In this document: in pieces, positions 7,074-15,778 of the stretch | Position numbering within the stretch: position 1 is the first letter of the stretch | How the letters are laid out: every line of letters begins with the position of its first letter | NCBI GenBank assembly: GCA_903921455.1 | Contig: CAIXPZ010000104.1 | Span: 1-21,497, forward strand | DNA: 21,497 nt | Source of the DNA: an uncultured Verrucomicrobia subdivision 3 bacterium | Lineage (GTDB): Bacteria; Verrucomicrobiota; Verrucomicrobiae; Limisphaerales; UBA11358 | Direction: 5' to 3' | The notes under the pieces: model-generated | Told to the model about the DNA's origin: nothing | What the model saw: the letters and a program-made list of their open reading frames with translations, nothing else | Databases searched by the model: none | Position numbers and translations under genes: made by a program

Positions 7074-9254
7074 CTAATACTTCAACCGGAAAAACACCGC
7101 CGTCTTTGAAGCGTCAATGGTATTGGTCGCTGGCGGCGTGGCCCCCGTCACATCAAACCAAGAATTTGTATCCGTCAAACTCACGGAGTTGGATTGCAGC
7201 ACCCAGCCCTGACCGGTCGGCCAGCTTAACACCATCTGGCCGCTGTTGACCGTGTAAGTGAGGTTGGTAGGCGACGGGGTGGCCGAAACCACCGAGAGCA
7301 CTTGGATGGAGCCGTCAATCGCAAGTTTGTTGGTCCATGTGTAACCGGCCGGCAGATTCACCGTGGTGAAACCGGGGGCAGACTGATTAAACAGATAGAA
7401 ACTTTGACCGTTCGTCAGCGCCGGTCCGATGTTGGTGACCGTCAAGGTGCTGCCGGCAATGCTTTGGGTGCCGACAACCAGCAACGCATCATTGGTGGCG
7501 GCAGGCGAACTGGCCGTGTTCAGGCGCACGATCATGCCTGCTCCGGCTTGCAAGGTCAGGTTGTTGCTGAAGGTCAAAGTGCCGAGGAGGTTGGGCACGC
7601 TCGGAGCGTAGCTGCCCGGAGTAATGATGCCGCCGGATGCCACGGTGACTGATCCGAGCACCTTGCCCAGACCGGCAAGGGTTTGGTTGGAAACGACCGT
7701 GAAGCCACCGCTCACGGCCTCGACGTTCAGACTTGCATTGCCATTAACAAAGATGTTCTTCGAACTGGCGATGGACGCGGTATTGCTCAAGATGAGCGTG
7801 GCCGAATCGCGCAAAAACGTCGTGCCCACATAGGTATTGCTCGATGTCAGTGTCAATTTGCCTTTGCTGCCGGTAAAATCCCGCACCGTCAAACCACCGA
7901 TGCCGTTACTCGCCAATCCCGCATTGATAATGCTGTCGGTCTTGGTATTGCAATTGAAGACCATGCCGCCGTTCTGGATGTTCACCACGACGGAAGCATC
8001 AATCAAATTGGTCCGCTGCGCCGGGGTGCTGCCGGCATCCACCTGAAGCATACCGCCATTGAAATTCATGATGCCATTGCCGTTCGTCGCCCCGGTCTGG
8101 AGCGCGAAATTGGCTCTGGTATTCAGCAGGCCGTTGGTGGATACGTTGATTATGCCCACGGAATTGGACAGCGCACCGTAGGCCAGCTTGACGGTGCCGG
8201 CGTTGTAAAGATTCTCGACCCCGTTAATAATGTCCAAAACACCTGCCGAGCCACCACCGCTGGCGGAGCCTTGGGTTGATCCCAGGGCCAAGGTTCCTGA
8301 AATGCTGTTGGTGCCCGACGTCGTGGCATCGCCCACTTGGAGTATTCCCTGACCCGCTCCACCACTCGCTTCACCCAGCAATACAAAGCCAGAGGTGGTG
8401 AGGGTGGCAGCATTGCGAATCACGACTTTGGATTTCCAGCCGCTAAAAACATACCCGACCCGGATGTCAGCCCCAACCGGCAGGGTTTGGTTGGCATTGA
8501 CGTTCAAGGTGATATTCTTCGAGACGCGACTGCCAGAACTGACACTGCTGTTGCCGGAACCAACCAACCACGCATAGGCGTTGTTGTCAAAGTTGGCGGC
8601 ATTCAAATTGACCGTCGCCGAACTGCCGCTGGCGCCGCCATTAAAAACGCAGAAGCGGGAATTGTGAGTAACCCCCGCGCCAATGTTCAAAACGGAATTG
8701 GAACCCACCTGCCAGAAACGGGCTTGGGTGCCCGGTGTCAGCGCACTGCTGCTCACATTCCAATTGACCGTAATACCGTCATCCAACCACACCAGCGCGT
8801 CCCCGGTGCCCATGGTGACCGTGCCATTTTGAACCGTGTAACTGGTGATGCCACCCGCGCTGCCAAAATGGAGCGCGGCAACATTCCCGTTGGTAAGCCC
8901 AATGCCTGATCCCGCTGTTGGCGTAGTTCCCGCCAGATTGACGGTGCTGCTGCCCCCCAGATCCAGCGTGCTGCTGCTCACCGCCGTGGCGGTGCCCGCG
9001 AGGACGTTGCCCGCAGAGGCGGGTGGTGTGCTGCCACTCCAGTTGGCGGCGGTATTCCAGTCATTCGGCAAAGTGACATCACCGCCCAGCCAAGTGGATT
9101 GCGCCTGCGCAACCAACGAAGATAGCAGCACCGCCGCCAAAACCAGGGCCAGCCGAACGAACCAGCATTTCGCGCGGCTGGTGGATGCGGGGGCTATGCG
9201 GGCGGCCGGTTGGACTGGCTGTTGGTGGCATGAGTGGAATAGGCTTGTGTTCAT
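7074..9254 (-). CDS. Secreted autotransporter-type beta-strand repeat protein
   Basis: A 726-residue protein with an extended signal peptide (hydrophobic stretch [18 protein letters not shown], cleavage near residue 52). The rest is Ser/Thr/Gly/Asn-rich beta-strand repeats, with at least one clear autotransporter-associated repeat ([18 protein letters not shown]). The C-terminus ends VFFRLKY after a [19 protein letters not shown] segment, a tail style common in Verrucomicrobiota. There is no autotransporter barrel, so it is probably a released or surface beta-helix/solenoid protein, not a true type V autotransporter. Its N-terminal ~550 residues are paralogous to the 1363-residue protein at 16507-20598. 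Both proteins start MNT(S/C)LF, and this supports ATG 9254 over ATG 9287. The leader carries the 20-bp dyad. Function is not known; adhesion or glycan binding is a guess. Confidence 0.85.
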   Translation of the reverse strand: MNTSLFHSCHQQPVQPAARIAPASTSRAKCWFVRLALVLAAVLLSSLVAQAQSTWLGGDVTLPNDWNTAANWSGSTPPASAGNVLAGTATAVSSSTLDLGGSSTVNLAGTTPTAGSGIGLTNGNVAALHFGSAGGITSYTVQNGTVTMGTGDALVWLDDGITVNWNVSSSALTPGTQARFWQVGSNSVLNIGAGVTHNSRFCVFNGGASGSSATVNLNAANFDNNAYAWLVGSGNSSVSSGSRVSKNITLNVNANQTLPVGADIRVGYVFSGWKSKVVIRNAATLTTSGFVLLGEASGGAGQGILQVGDATTSGTNSISGTLALGSTQGSASGGGSAGVLDIINGVENLYNAGTVKLAYGALSNSVGIINVSTNGLLNTRANFALQTGATNGNGIMNFNGGMLQVDAGSTPAQRTNLIDASVVVNIQNGGMVFNCNTKTDSIINAGLASNGIGGLTVRDFTGSKGKLTLTSSNTYVGTTFLRDSATLILSNTASIASSKNIFVNGNASLNVEAVSGGFTVVSNQTLAGLGKVLGSVTVASGGIITPGSYAPSVPNLLGTLTFSNNLTLQAGAGMIVRLNTASSPAATNDALLVVGTQSIAGSTLTVTNIGPALTNGQSFYLFNQSAPGFTTVNLPAGYTWTNKLAIDGSIQVLSVVSATPSPTNLTYTVNSGQMVLSWPTGQGWVLQSNSVSLTDTNSWFDVTGATPPATNTIDASKTAVFFRLKY

Positions 9255-9312
9255 ATCGGTTGAAGTGGCTTGCTGTGTTTGATTCATAACGTGATTTCTG
9301 GGTTCGCAGACC

Positions 9313-9341
9313 ACTCTACGCCGATGCGTCACCACCGTCTA
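9313..9341 (-). promoter_or_regulatory. Candidate promoter of the 726-residue repeat-protein gene
   Basis: On the minus strand, TAGACG (9336-9341) is 17 nt from TAGAGT (9313-9318). Each matches four of six bases of the sigma-70 consensus. The same -35 with the same 17-nt spacing recurs at the paralogous gene (TAGACG-N17-TAAGGT). The 20-bp dyad overlaps the -35 by two bases. Confidence 0.4.
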
Positions 9342-9359
9342 TTGGCCAGATGGCCAATA
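9340..9359. promoter_or_regulatory. 20-bp perfect dyad, copy 1: candidate response-regulator operator
   Basis: TATTGGCCA-GA-TGGCCAATA has 9-bp arms around a 2-bp spacer. It sits 85 nt before the repeat-protein ATG and 22 nt after the response-regulator stop. The identical arms occur 86 nt before the paralogous gene at 20685-20704. A 2-nt loop argues against a terminator. The 9-2-9 form contains the 7-2-7 geometry known for NarL-family sites, and an activator bound here would be centred near -44.5 if the adjacent promoter is real. Confidence 0.65.
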
Positions 9360-9381
9360 CCGAATCAACGGATCAGGCGAA

Positions 9382-10005
9382 TCACGGTTTCAACAGTCCG
9401 CGCTCGAAGCCCCGCGCCACGGCCTCGGTGCGGTCGGTTGCCTCCAGCTTGACCAGAATGGCGGCCACATGGGCCTTGACGGTCCGCCGGGTAATTCCCA
9501 GCAGTTGGGCGATGTCGGGATTATTCATGCCTTTGCGCAAGAGGTTCAGCACCTCGATTTCGCGCGCCGAGAGCGGGCTGCCCGCGGAATGCTCGGCCAG
9601 CCGGCGTTCGATGGCGGGGCTGATCACCCGTTTGCCCGCGTGGCACGCGATGATGGCGGCGTTCAATTCCGCCGGTCGCGCCGTCTTGGACACATAGCCT
9701 GACGCGCCGGCATGAAGGGAATGAATGATGTCTTCCTCGGCGTCGGATGAACTGAGCATGAGCACGCGGGCATCCGGATGTTTGGCCCGCAACAGCCGCA
9801 AGGTTTCAATGCCATCCACCTCGGGCATGGCCACATCCAGGAGCACGACATCGGGTTTCAATGTGCGATAAAGATCGAGGGTGGAGGTGCAATCGTCCGC
9901 CTCACCCACCACGCGAAAGGCGGGATTCGTGTTCAGCATATTGGCCAGCCCGGACCGCATCACGGCATGGTCATCGGTCAGGAGCAATCTTATGGGCGTC
10001 TTCAT
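9382..10005 (-). CDS. NarL/FixJ-family response regulator
   Basis: A 207-residue cytoplasmic regulator. The receiver domain (~5-120) has the acidic pair Asp11/Asp12, phospho-acceptor Asp57 in VLLDVAMPEVDG, Ser85 and Lys107 (SKTA). The LuxR-type helix-turn-helix (~143-205) reads LSAREIEVLNLLRKGMNNPDIA then GITRRTVKAHV. It should be phosphorylated by the adjacent HisKA_3 kinase and bind DNA as a dimer at inverted repeats. The ATG overlaps the kinase stop codon as ATGA, so the two are translationally coupled. The only strong dyad near its own gene is 22 nt past its stop, in front of the repeat-protein gene, which makes that gene the best candidate target. The target assignment is inference. Confidence 0.95.
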   Translation of the reverse strand: MKTPIRLLLTDDHAVMRSGLANMLNTNPAFRVVGEADDCTSTLDLYRTLKPDVVLLDVAMPEVDGIETLRLLRAKHPDARVLMLSSSDAEEDIIHSLHAGASGYVSKTARPAELNAAIIACHAGKRVISPAIERRLAEHSAGSPLSAREIEVLNLLRKGMNNPDIAQLLGITRRTVKAHVAAILVKLEATDRTEAVARGFERGLLKP

Positions 10006-12191
10006 GTGTCGGCCAGTTCCTCGTCAAACGATCGCAGCGTCACTTCAACGCGCACGCGTGTGCCCCGTCCGGGCTGGCTTTCAATGTGGAGCTTGCCGCC
10101 GAGGCGGTCCAACCGCTCCCGCATTCCCGCCAAACCGAAATGGCCGGAGTTCTCGCGCGGTGATATTGCCGGGTCAAATCCCACCCCGTCATCCCGGACC
10201 TCAATGAGGATGTGTTTTCCATCCGACGACGCGGAAACCGTGGTTTCAATCAACTTGGCTTGCGCATGTTTGAGGGCGTTGTGCATGGCCTCCTGCGCCA
10301 CCATCAGCAAATTCCCGGCGACAAATTCCGAAATCGGCGGCAAAGCGCCGTCGGCCTTGATGGTTATTTTTTCAGCCCGCCCCTCGGTCATCTGGTTCGC
10401 CAAAACTTGCAGCGCTTCGGGGAATGTGCGTTCGTGCAGCGGGAGCACCCGCAACGCCCAAACCGTTCCGCGCAGATCTTCTTGCGCGTGTTGCACCATC
10501 CGGCGCGCCGTTTCGAGATGGTTCGCTTTGCGTTCGCCCGTCGGCACCGCTTCGGTTTCACAGGCCTCCAGTTGATAGCCCAGGCCGCTCATGGTCTGGA
10601 GCAAGGTGTCATGCAGATTCACCGCCAGACGATTGCGTTCCCGCAATGTGGCCTTGAACTCGATGGCCGCATCCCGGCGCGCGTGCATCTCGGCGGCCAG
10701 CAACTTGGACTTGCGCGCCAGTTGCCGGTGCAATTGCCACGTCCAGACCATCACCCCCAACAGCAAAAGCACGCCAACCGCCAGTGCATTTGCCAACCGC
10801 TGCGGCGTCCACCACGGCGGAGTCTGCACCACGACCACATCGTCCTTGCTGCGCAGCAATAGTTGCAGCCCGCTCGGTGGATGCTGTAGCGTGCTCTGTT
10901 TTTCAGGAAATAAATCAAACTCCAATTGCGCAACGCCGGTTACCTCCAATTCACTTCCCGGCTGGAGTTTCTCAAATGCTTTGGGATCTCCCTTGTAAAG
11001 CAGGACCTCGACAATGGTGCCGCTGGCATTCAACGCCAGCCGTTGCCACGGTGGTTTTCGGTCTATCGACGGCTGAATATTCAGCAAGCGTCCGCGATAG
11101 GTGATCAACCGGCCATCAAAGTCGTTCGGCTCGGATGCCTGACCGCTGAGCATCGCCTTGGCATTGAGCGCCAATATCTCGCCTGGATTGATTTTCACCG
11201 GCTCCGGCTCGCTGGCGGTGCCAACCTTGCGAATTACCGCTCCCGTCAGTCCCGCCACTCGCCGGCGCATATCCACAAAACCGGACACTTGCACGCGATC
11301 ACCCGTCTGTAAGTTTTCCAGCCCCAGCGTCTCCACGCGCACTGAAATGTCGCCTTCCTGAATGTAGAAGACCTGGCCCGACTGTGCATAAATCACCGTT
11401 CCTTCCACGAGTTGCCGATGCGGCCCCAGCGGGACGGGACGAAACGGCCACAGTTGGGAAAGCGCCAGCTTGGGGGCATCGAACGGCGACAGTGCCGCCG
11501 GTTTTTCGAGGCGCAAATCCTCCGGTTGGCTGACCAGCAAGCGGGCACCGTTCACTTCCCGCCGCGTGTTGAAATAAGTTCCGGCCACACCGCGCAAATA
11601 AACTTCGGCATCCACCAAATCTTTGGGGGCTTTCACCACAGCCCGGGTGGTTTCCACCGTGAACCGGCCGGGATTGGCATCCACCTGCAAAACCACATTG
11701 CCGGCTTGATCGCATTGAAATCCCTGCACCACGCCGCGCGCTTCAATCCGCTCGCACGCATCCGCGCCGCTGAAAAATCGCGCCGGCGTCATGGGCCGAG
11801 CCGGTGGCAGCGGCGATGTTCCCAACACCTGAATGGTTTTGGGCAGGATGTCGGGGGCAAAGCCGGCCGCATGACAAACGCCCTTAATTTGAACCTCATC
11901 TCCCACCTTCACCGTCGGCAGGTTGGTATCTCCCAGCCAGATGCCGGAGCGGCGGGCCAGTCCCGCATTTACCGTCAGTCCGCCGGTTTCGTCCTGCACA
12001 ATAAACCAGTTCGGTCCGCCGAACCAGGTGACCACTCCACGGATTTCGACCGGCAATTTTTTCTTCGCCTCATCCAGCGAAAGTTTGCGGATGGCTCCAA
12101 TTTCCTTCAGCGCCACCGGCTCCGCCTTCAACGGCAGGCCAATCGCCAGCAGCAGGCCAAGCAGCCAGATGGGACGACGAACGCGGTTCAT
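10002..12191 (-). CDS. Sensor histidine kinase (HisKA_3) with tandem OB-like periplasmic repeats
   Basis: A 729-residue membrane kinase. Residues 1-23 look like a signal peptide or N-terminal anchor (WLLGLLLAIGLPLKA). The periplasmic part (~25-455) holds about four OB-fold-like units, near 47-106, 149-220, 260-325 and 362-426. Typical phrases are IRGVVTWFGGPNWFIVQDETGG and VKVGDEVQIKGV. One transmembrane helix lies at ~466-487. The cytoplasmic part has a HisKA_3 dimerisation domain with phospho-acceptor His527 (RLAVNLHDTLLQ) and a HATPase domain: N box with Asn639 (EAMHNALKHA), DDGVGF (~667-672) and GHFGLAGMRERL. Its partner is the NarL-type regulator encoded next. The ligand is unknown; a glycan or cell-envelope cue is plausible from the surrounding genes. 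ATG 12191 gives the signal sequence directly. Confidence 0.92.
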   Translation of the reverse strand: MNRVRRPIWLLGLLLAIGLPLKAEPVALKEIGAIRKLSLDEAKKKLPVEIRGVVTWFGGPNWFIVQDETGGLTVNAGLARRSGIWLGDTNLPTVKVGDEVQIKGVCHAAGFAPDILPKTIQVLGTSPLPPARPMTPARFFSGADACERIEARGVVQGFQCDQAGNVVLQVDANPGRFTVETTRAVVKAPKDLVDAEVYLRGVAGTYFNTRREVNGARLLVSQPEDLRLEKPAALSPFDAPKLALSQLWPFRPVPLGPHRQLVEGTVIYAQSGQVFYIQEGDISVRVETLGLENLQTGDRVQVSGFVDMRRRVAGLTGAVIRKVGTASEPEPVKINPGEILALNAKAMLSGQASEPNDFDGRLITYRGRLLNIQPSIDRKPPWQRLALNASGTIVEVLLYKGDPKAFEKLQPGSELEVTGVAQLEFDLFPEKQSTLQHPPSGLQLLLRSKDDVVVVQTPPWWTPQRLANALAVGVLLLLGVMVWTWQLHRQLARKSKLLAAEMHARRDAAIEFKATLRERNRLAVNLHDTLLQTMSGLGYQLEACETEAVPTGERKANHLETARRMVQHAQEDLRGTVWALRVLPLHERTFPEALQVLANQMTEGRAEKITIKADGALPPISEFVAGNLLMVAQEAMHNALKHAQAKLIETTVSASSDGKHILIEVRDDGVGFDPAISPRENSGHFGLAGMRERLDRLGGKLHIESQPGRGTRVRVEVTLRSFDEELADT

Positions 12192-12406
12192 GGAATTAGT
12201 GTAACAGACTTAAACCTTGGACTCAAAGTTTGGAATAACCCTCGTGAGTGACCGCACGACATTGGCTTGGGCACAGCGGAGCATTGCCGTCCCAGTCCCG
12301 GGTCTTCCAGCGCCGCCTGAGCGACAGACAAGTGTCCGAGAGAACTAGGTCGAATATGCACCCAAAATGCCGATGCGTTTCATGCCGGAGTGATTGATTT
12401 ATAGGG
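12192..12406 (-). other. Intergenic region upstream of the two-component system
   Basis: About 215 nt between the CE15 gene and the kinase gene. A 69-codon minus-strand frame crosses it (12223-12432) but is Arg/Cys-rich, overlaps the CE15 3' end and matches nothing I know. No strong terminator hairpin is visible after the CE15 stop. The only regulatory signal I can suggest is the promoter-like pair described separately. Confidence 0.5.
12198..12226 (-). promoter_or_regulatory. Candidate promoter of the two-component system, possibly leaderless
   Basis: On the minus strand, TTGAGT (12221-12226) is 17 nt from TACACT (12198-12203). Each matches four of six sigma-70 consensus bases. The -10 element ends 6 nt before the kinase ATG, so transcription would begin at or next to the start codon. 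That would make a leaderless or near-leaderless mRNA. Confidence 0.3.
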
Positions 12407-13690
12407 TCACTTTTTGAAATGCCGGCCGGCAAAATTCAAATACTGTTCCCAGTCGTATTCCGTGACGTCGTGCTTGCCGGTGCGAATATGGTAGCCAATA
12501 AAATCGCCGACCGGATGATTCACCGGCGGCCAATCGCTGACGCCGAGGCCGGCTTCGCCAAAAAGTTGATACACCGGCTCCGCGCCTTTGGCGCCGAGAA
12601 ATTCCCCGTGCGGATCAGACCACCGGTCTTCCTCGGCGCTGGCAACGTAAACCGGTCGCGGCGCGACCAGCGCGATGACTTCATGCTGGTCTGTCGGCAT
12701 TTCATTTTCCTGGCCGGAATATTTTTTGAAATTGCCGTCAAACCAGTGCGGAAAACGGCTGTTGATGATCGCGGTGGTTTCTCCAAACCCGCGCCGTGCC
12801 AGCGCCGCACCACCCTCGCCGGAGTCATTGGCGATGACCAACGCGAACCGTTGGTCCAGCGCGCCGGCCCAAAGCGCGGTCTTGCCCAGCCGCGAATGGC
12901 CGATGACGGCGACGTGCCGCGCATCAATCGCGCGGTCCGTCTCCAGATAATCCAAAACCCGGCTCACGCCCCAGGCCCACGCGCTGATGGCGCCCCAGTC
13001 GTCCGGCTGGAAAACCGTGTTCGTGCCGTCGCGGCCCAGCGCGGCGCGCACGCCCAGCTTCCAGCCGTTCGCGGAATCCGGCTCCAGATCACCATAGTAA
13101 AACGTCGCCAGCGCGAAGCCGCGCGAAAGAATTTTTTCCACCTGCCAACCAGCGGCATCCTTGCCGCGTTCGGCTTCCGGCGCGCGTTGGTTCACCAGCG
13201 TTCCATCCTTGGCCGACGGCAGCCAGCGGTAGGGCAACGTGATTCCAGGATCGGCGCTGATGGAGTGATTGCCGTAGAAGTTCAAGCCGAGAAAAGCGGG
13301 CACCGGTTTTTGCGCGGCGTTCGGCAGGTAAACCAGCAACTTCAGGCTCGGTCCGTTCGTGCCGCGCGTGAACCAGAGGGTGATTTCCTTGCGCGTGGCC
13401 AGACCTCCCAGCGCATTGGTGGCGAGGGAGGTGACCGCAAAGTGCATCTCGCGCGGCCGGCCCGGCGCGCGGCCGTAAACTTCCTGCTCAAATATTTTTA
13501 CCAGCTCCGGCCGGCGTTTTTGTTCCCAAATCTTGGCGCTGGTCACCCGCGTGCCGTCGGTGCAGACCAGCGGGTCGGGCAAAGAAAAATTTCCAACTTT
13601 CGATTCGTCGTAATTCACCCCGCTGTTGAGCGTTTGGGCCAGCGCGCCCGTGGCGGCGCAAAAAAACATCAAGAGTAATTTTAGTCTCAC
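12407..13690 (-). CDS. Secreted CE15-type glucuronoyl esterase
   Basis: A 427-residue protein with signal peptide (1-~19, ending GALAQ). The alpha/beta-hydrolase fold carries the CE15 serine motif GHSRLGKTALWAGA (Ser266), followed by NDSGEGGAAL, FPHWF, MPTDQHE and APRPVYVASAEED. The catalytic His is probably His407 in RTGKHDVTEYDW. CE15 enzymes cleave esters of (4-O-methyl-)glucuronic acid, classically between lignin and glucuronoxylan; bacterial members are broader. It could work with the GH79-like glucuronidase elsewhere in the window. The start is GTG at 13690, 3 nt after the upstream stop (TGATTTGTG), implying coupling to the beta-helix gene. Length is normal for bacterial CE15. Annotation as a generic acetylxylan esterase is the main alternative. 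Confidence 0.88.
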   Translation of the reverse strand: MRLKLLLMFFCAATGALAQTLNSGVNYDESKVGNFSLPDPLVCTDGTRVTSAKIWEQKRRPELVKIFEQEVYGRAPGRPREMHFAVTSLATNALGGLATRKEITLWFTRGTNGPSLKLLVYLPNAAQKPVPAFLGLNFYGNHSISADPGITLPYRWLPSAKDGTLVNQRAPEAERGKDAAGWQVEKILSRGFALATFYYGDLEPDSANGWKLGVRAALGRDGTNTVFQPDDWGAISAWAWGVSRVLDYLETDRAIDARHVAVIGHSRLGKTALWAGALDQRFALVIANDSGEGGAALARRGFGETTAIINSRFPHWFDGNFKKYSGQENEMPTDQHEVIALVAPRPVYVASAEEDRWSDPHGEFLGAKGAEPVYQLFGEAGLGVSDWPPVNHPVGDFIGYHIRTGKHDVTEYDWEQYLNFAGRHFKK

Positions 13691-13693
13691 AAA

Positions 13694-15685
13694 TCAGTCT
13701 TGGTTTTCAGCCGGCCTGGGCAGGGCAATCGTTTGCGTGCCGGCATGGAGGCCGGCAAACGGTCCGGCACTGTCAACCGCAGAAAATGGCCGGCCAAAGA
13801 AATCGGTTTTCATTTTGCAGTCGTTAATGGCAGCGCCCGTCATCAGCGCCTCGGGCAGCGTGAGCGTGAGCTGCCAGTTTTTCCGGTCAAAACTCCAAGC
13901 CATGTCCGTCGCATGGCTGTGGTCGTCAAAGCCCATCACTTTCTGCCATTGCGCCAGCGTTAGAAAATAACCGGACGGCGGCTTGTCGGGACTCCCAAAA
14001 TTCTTTGGTGGCTCACCGGTTCCAGTCGCGAGTTTCAGAATCCGCTCCACGCCGGCTTGATCCACTTTCGAGTTGGGAAACGACCAGCCGGTGGCCGCGA
14101 ACGGCTGCCGAGTGGCAGGATACAGATTGGCGTCAAAAAAATTATTCCACACGTTGGGCGGATTTTCCACCGGCAAACTCACTGCCGTCAGCTTCTCGCC
14201 GGCAAACATATTTTTGATGGCCGTCACATACCCAGCCCCGCCTTTCCGGTCAGCCATCTTGCGAAAATAGATCCCAAAGCCATCGCCTAGAAATAAATTG
14301 TGCTCGATACGAACGCCCGACGCATCGTGCCCGTAAATGCCCACCATCTTGGCTGCCCACGGCTCGGGTGGCTGTGTGCCGGCCGGTTCCAGTTGTAGTC
14401 GGCGGTGTAGGAAAATGTTATCAGCGGCCAAGCTTTCCGTTTCCGGCCGGTTATCATCCATCTCAAAAAACAAATTCTTGCCCCGGTTGCCAAGAAAGAT
14501 ATTCCGAACGATGCGGCAATTTTTCCAGGTGTTGTCCAGCCACGCGCCCTCGCAGTCGTTATCCACAAACCAATTTCCACTCACCACCAGGTCATAAGCC
14601 GCGTGGGTTTTGAGCCCGCCGGTTTCATAGCTGGTGTTCAAGAGGGCGTTGTTGGAGATGAAAAGGTTGCCGGAAAATTCCACGCCATGATGATTGTAAC
14701 CCATGGCGCCAATGGCTCCGTTTCCGTCAAATACATTGCCGGTGATGTGGTGGAATCCAACCCATTGTCCGGCCGGATCCGCCTGAGCCGGCAGCTCGTT
14801 ATCGAAGGTTCCGCCGCCGCCGGACGTTCCGAACGCCAGTCCGATGCTCTTGGCTTGGCGAATGATGTTGCTCTCAATCAACCAATGATGGCCGCCGCGC
14901 GTGCCCACCATGCCACTTTCGGCATACTCCGGCTTCGTCCAGAATTTTCCCGGAAACTGGTTGGCGCAATGCTCGAAAACAAAACCGCGCACCTCGATAT
15001 AACCCAGCCCTTTTTTGAGCGGGCGGAACACGCCCCGGCGCGTGGTGAGTTCCATCTTAAAGTCTCGGGGATTTTTTCCTCCCAGATTGACTGCAATCCG
15101 GTTTGCCGCCGGATCAAACCACCACGTTTGAGTCGTAGCCGCCAATTCCTTCCTCGATGAAGTTTCTTTGATTGTTTTTCCCTCGGCAAAGACCTGGCCG
15201 AGCGTCCAACTCACACTGGCAAACGGATACGGCGGACGTTTCCGCTGTTGATCCCAGTTATACGCGATGCGGTAAGGATTTCCACCATCCACATAGTTGG
15301 TGTCGGTAAAAAGTTTGTCATCCACACCGGCGGAAAAAATCCCGCTGCCTTCATCACGCCAGGATGGCGACCACACATCCGAGCCAGTGACTACCGCGCC
15401 GTGCAAGACTTCGGATTGATAGACAATCGGCTGGCCCGGATCGCCGCCGCGCTCAGGCATCACCCGTTCGCGGTAAATTCCCGGCCGCACATGAATCGTG
15501 TCGCCGGCAACGGCCACTCGCGCGGCTTGCTGGATGGTGCTGAATGGCTTTCCGGTGCTGCCATCCCCGTCGCCACTCGCGCTGGCATCCACCCAGAGAT
15601 CGCCGGCAGGCTTCGGCTCCGGCCCGGCTTCAAGCACGAGGCAGGCCGCCACCGAAAGTAGAAAAATAACGGAGAACTTGATCAT
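13694..15685 (-). CDS. Secreted right-handed parallel beta-helix protein
   Basis: A 663-residue protein with signal peptide (1-~20). The N-terminal part has the phrase STIQQAARVAVAGDTIHVRPGIY (~49-71), the usual entry into a DUF1565/pectate-lyase-like solenoid. Residues ~228-500 contain PbH1-type coils: IEVRGFVFEHC, WLIESNIIRQAK, HITGNVFDGN, VEFSGNLFISNN, LVVSGNWFVDND and RIVRNIFLGN. Such proteins are often polysaccharide lyases or glycoside hydrolases acting on acidic glycans, but I cannot point to catalytic residues. It could equally be a non-catalytic binder. It is coupled to the CE15 esterase gene 3 nt downstream, suggesting a shared uronic-acid-containing substrate. An AGGA about 12 nt before the ATG is the nearest thing to a ribosome binding site in the window. 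Confidence 0.82.
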   Translation of the reverse strand: MIKFSVIFLLSVAACLVLEAGPEPKPAGDLWVDASASGDGDGSTGKPFSTIQQAARVAVAGDTIHVRPGIYRERVMPERGGDPGQPIVYQSEVLHGAVVTGSDVWSPSWRDEGSGIFSAGVDDKLFTDTNYVDGGNPYRIAYNWDQQRKRPPYPFASVSWTLGQVFAEGKTIKETSSRKELAATTQTWWFDPAANRIAVNLGGKNPRDFKMELTTRRGVFRPLKKGLGYIEVRGFVFEHCANQFPGKFWTKPEYAESGMVGTRGGHHWLIESNIIRQAKSIGLAFGTSGGGGTFDNELPAQADPAGQWVGFHHITGNVFDGNGAIGAMGYNHHGVEFSGNLFISNNALLNTSYETGGLKTHAAYDLVVSGNWFVDNDCEGAWLDNTWKNCRIVRNIFLGNRGKNLFFEMDDNRPETESLAADNIFLHRRLQLEPAGTQPPEPWAAKMVGIYGHDASGVRIEHNLFLGDGFGIYFRKMADRKGGAGYVTAIKNMFAGEKLTAVSLPVENPPNVWNNFFDANLYPATRQPFAATGWSFPNSKVDQAGVERILKLATGTGEPPKNFGSPDKPPSGYFLTLAQWQKVMGFDDHSHATDMAWSFDRKNWQLTLTLPEALMTGAAINDCKMKTDFFGRPFSAVDSAGPFAGLHAGTQTIALPRPAENQD

Positions 15686-15714
15686 TTCGATTTCTTTTCC
15701 TGCCTTTGAGTTTA

Positions 15715-15746
15715 GGTGGCGGCGTCAACCCCTTCACGCCGCCACC
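15715..15746 (-). terminator. 11-bp GC-rich stem-loop downstream of the PEP-CTERM gene
   Basis: GGTGGCGGCGT (15715-15725) pairs perfectly with ACGCCGCCACC (15736-15746) around a 10-nt loop. It lies ~70 nt after the PEP-CTERM stop and 29 nt before the beta-helix ATG. No U tract follows on the minus strand, so intrinsic termination would be weak; it may also protect RNA ends. Confidence 0.5.
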
Positions 15747-15778
15747 CATCCACCCCAAACCGGAACTCATTATCCAGT

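Noticed and set aside
9255..9287. Upstream ATG at 9287 for the 726-residue repeat protein
   Set aside because: The paralogue starts MNTCLF at the matching distance from the dyad, and MNTSLF at 9254 is the equivalent start; the extra 11 residues have no counterpart.
9340..9359. Dyad after the response-regulator gene read as a terminator
   Set aside because: A 2-nt loop cannot form a stable terminator hairpin, no T tract follows, and the second copy does not follow any minus-strand gene.
11412..12251. 279-codon plus-strand open frame
   Set aside because: It is antisense to the kinase's periplasmic region; composition is Arg/Gln/His-rich and it has no motif.
12223..12432. 69-codon minus-strand frame between CE15 and kinase genes
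   Set aside because: It overlaps the CE15 3' end, is rich in Arg/Cys/Ser, and matches nothing recognisable.
12419..13678. 419-codon plus-strand open frame
   Set aside because: It lies entirely antisense to the CE15 gene, whose motifs are unmistakable. The antisense product is Arg/Gly/Ala-rich with no recognisable motif; high GC explains the missing stops.
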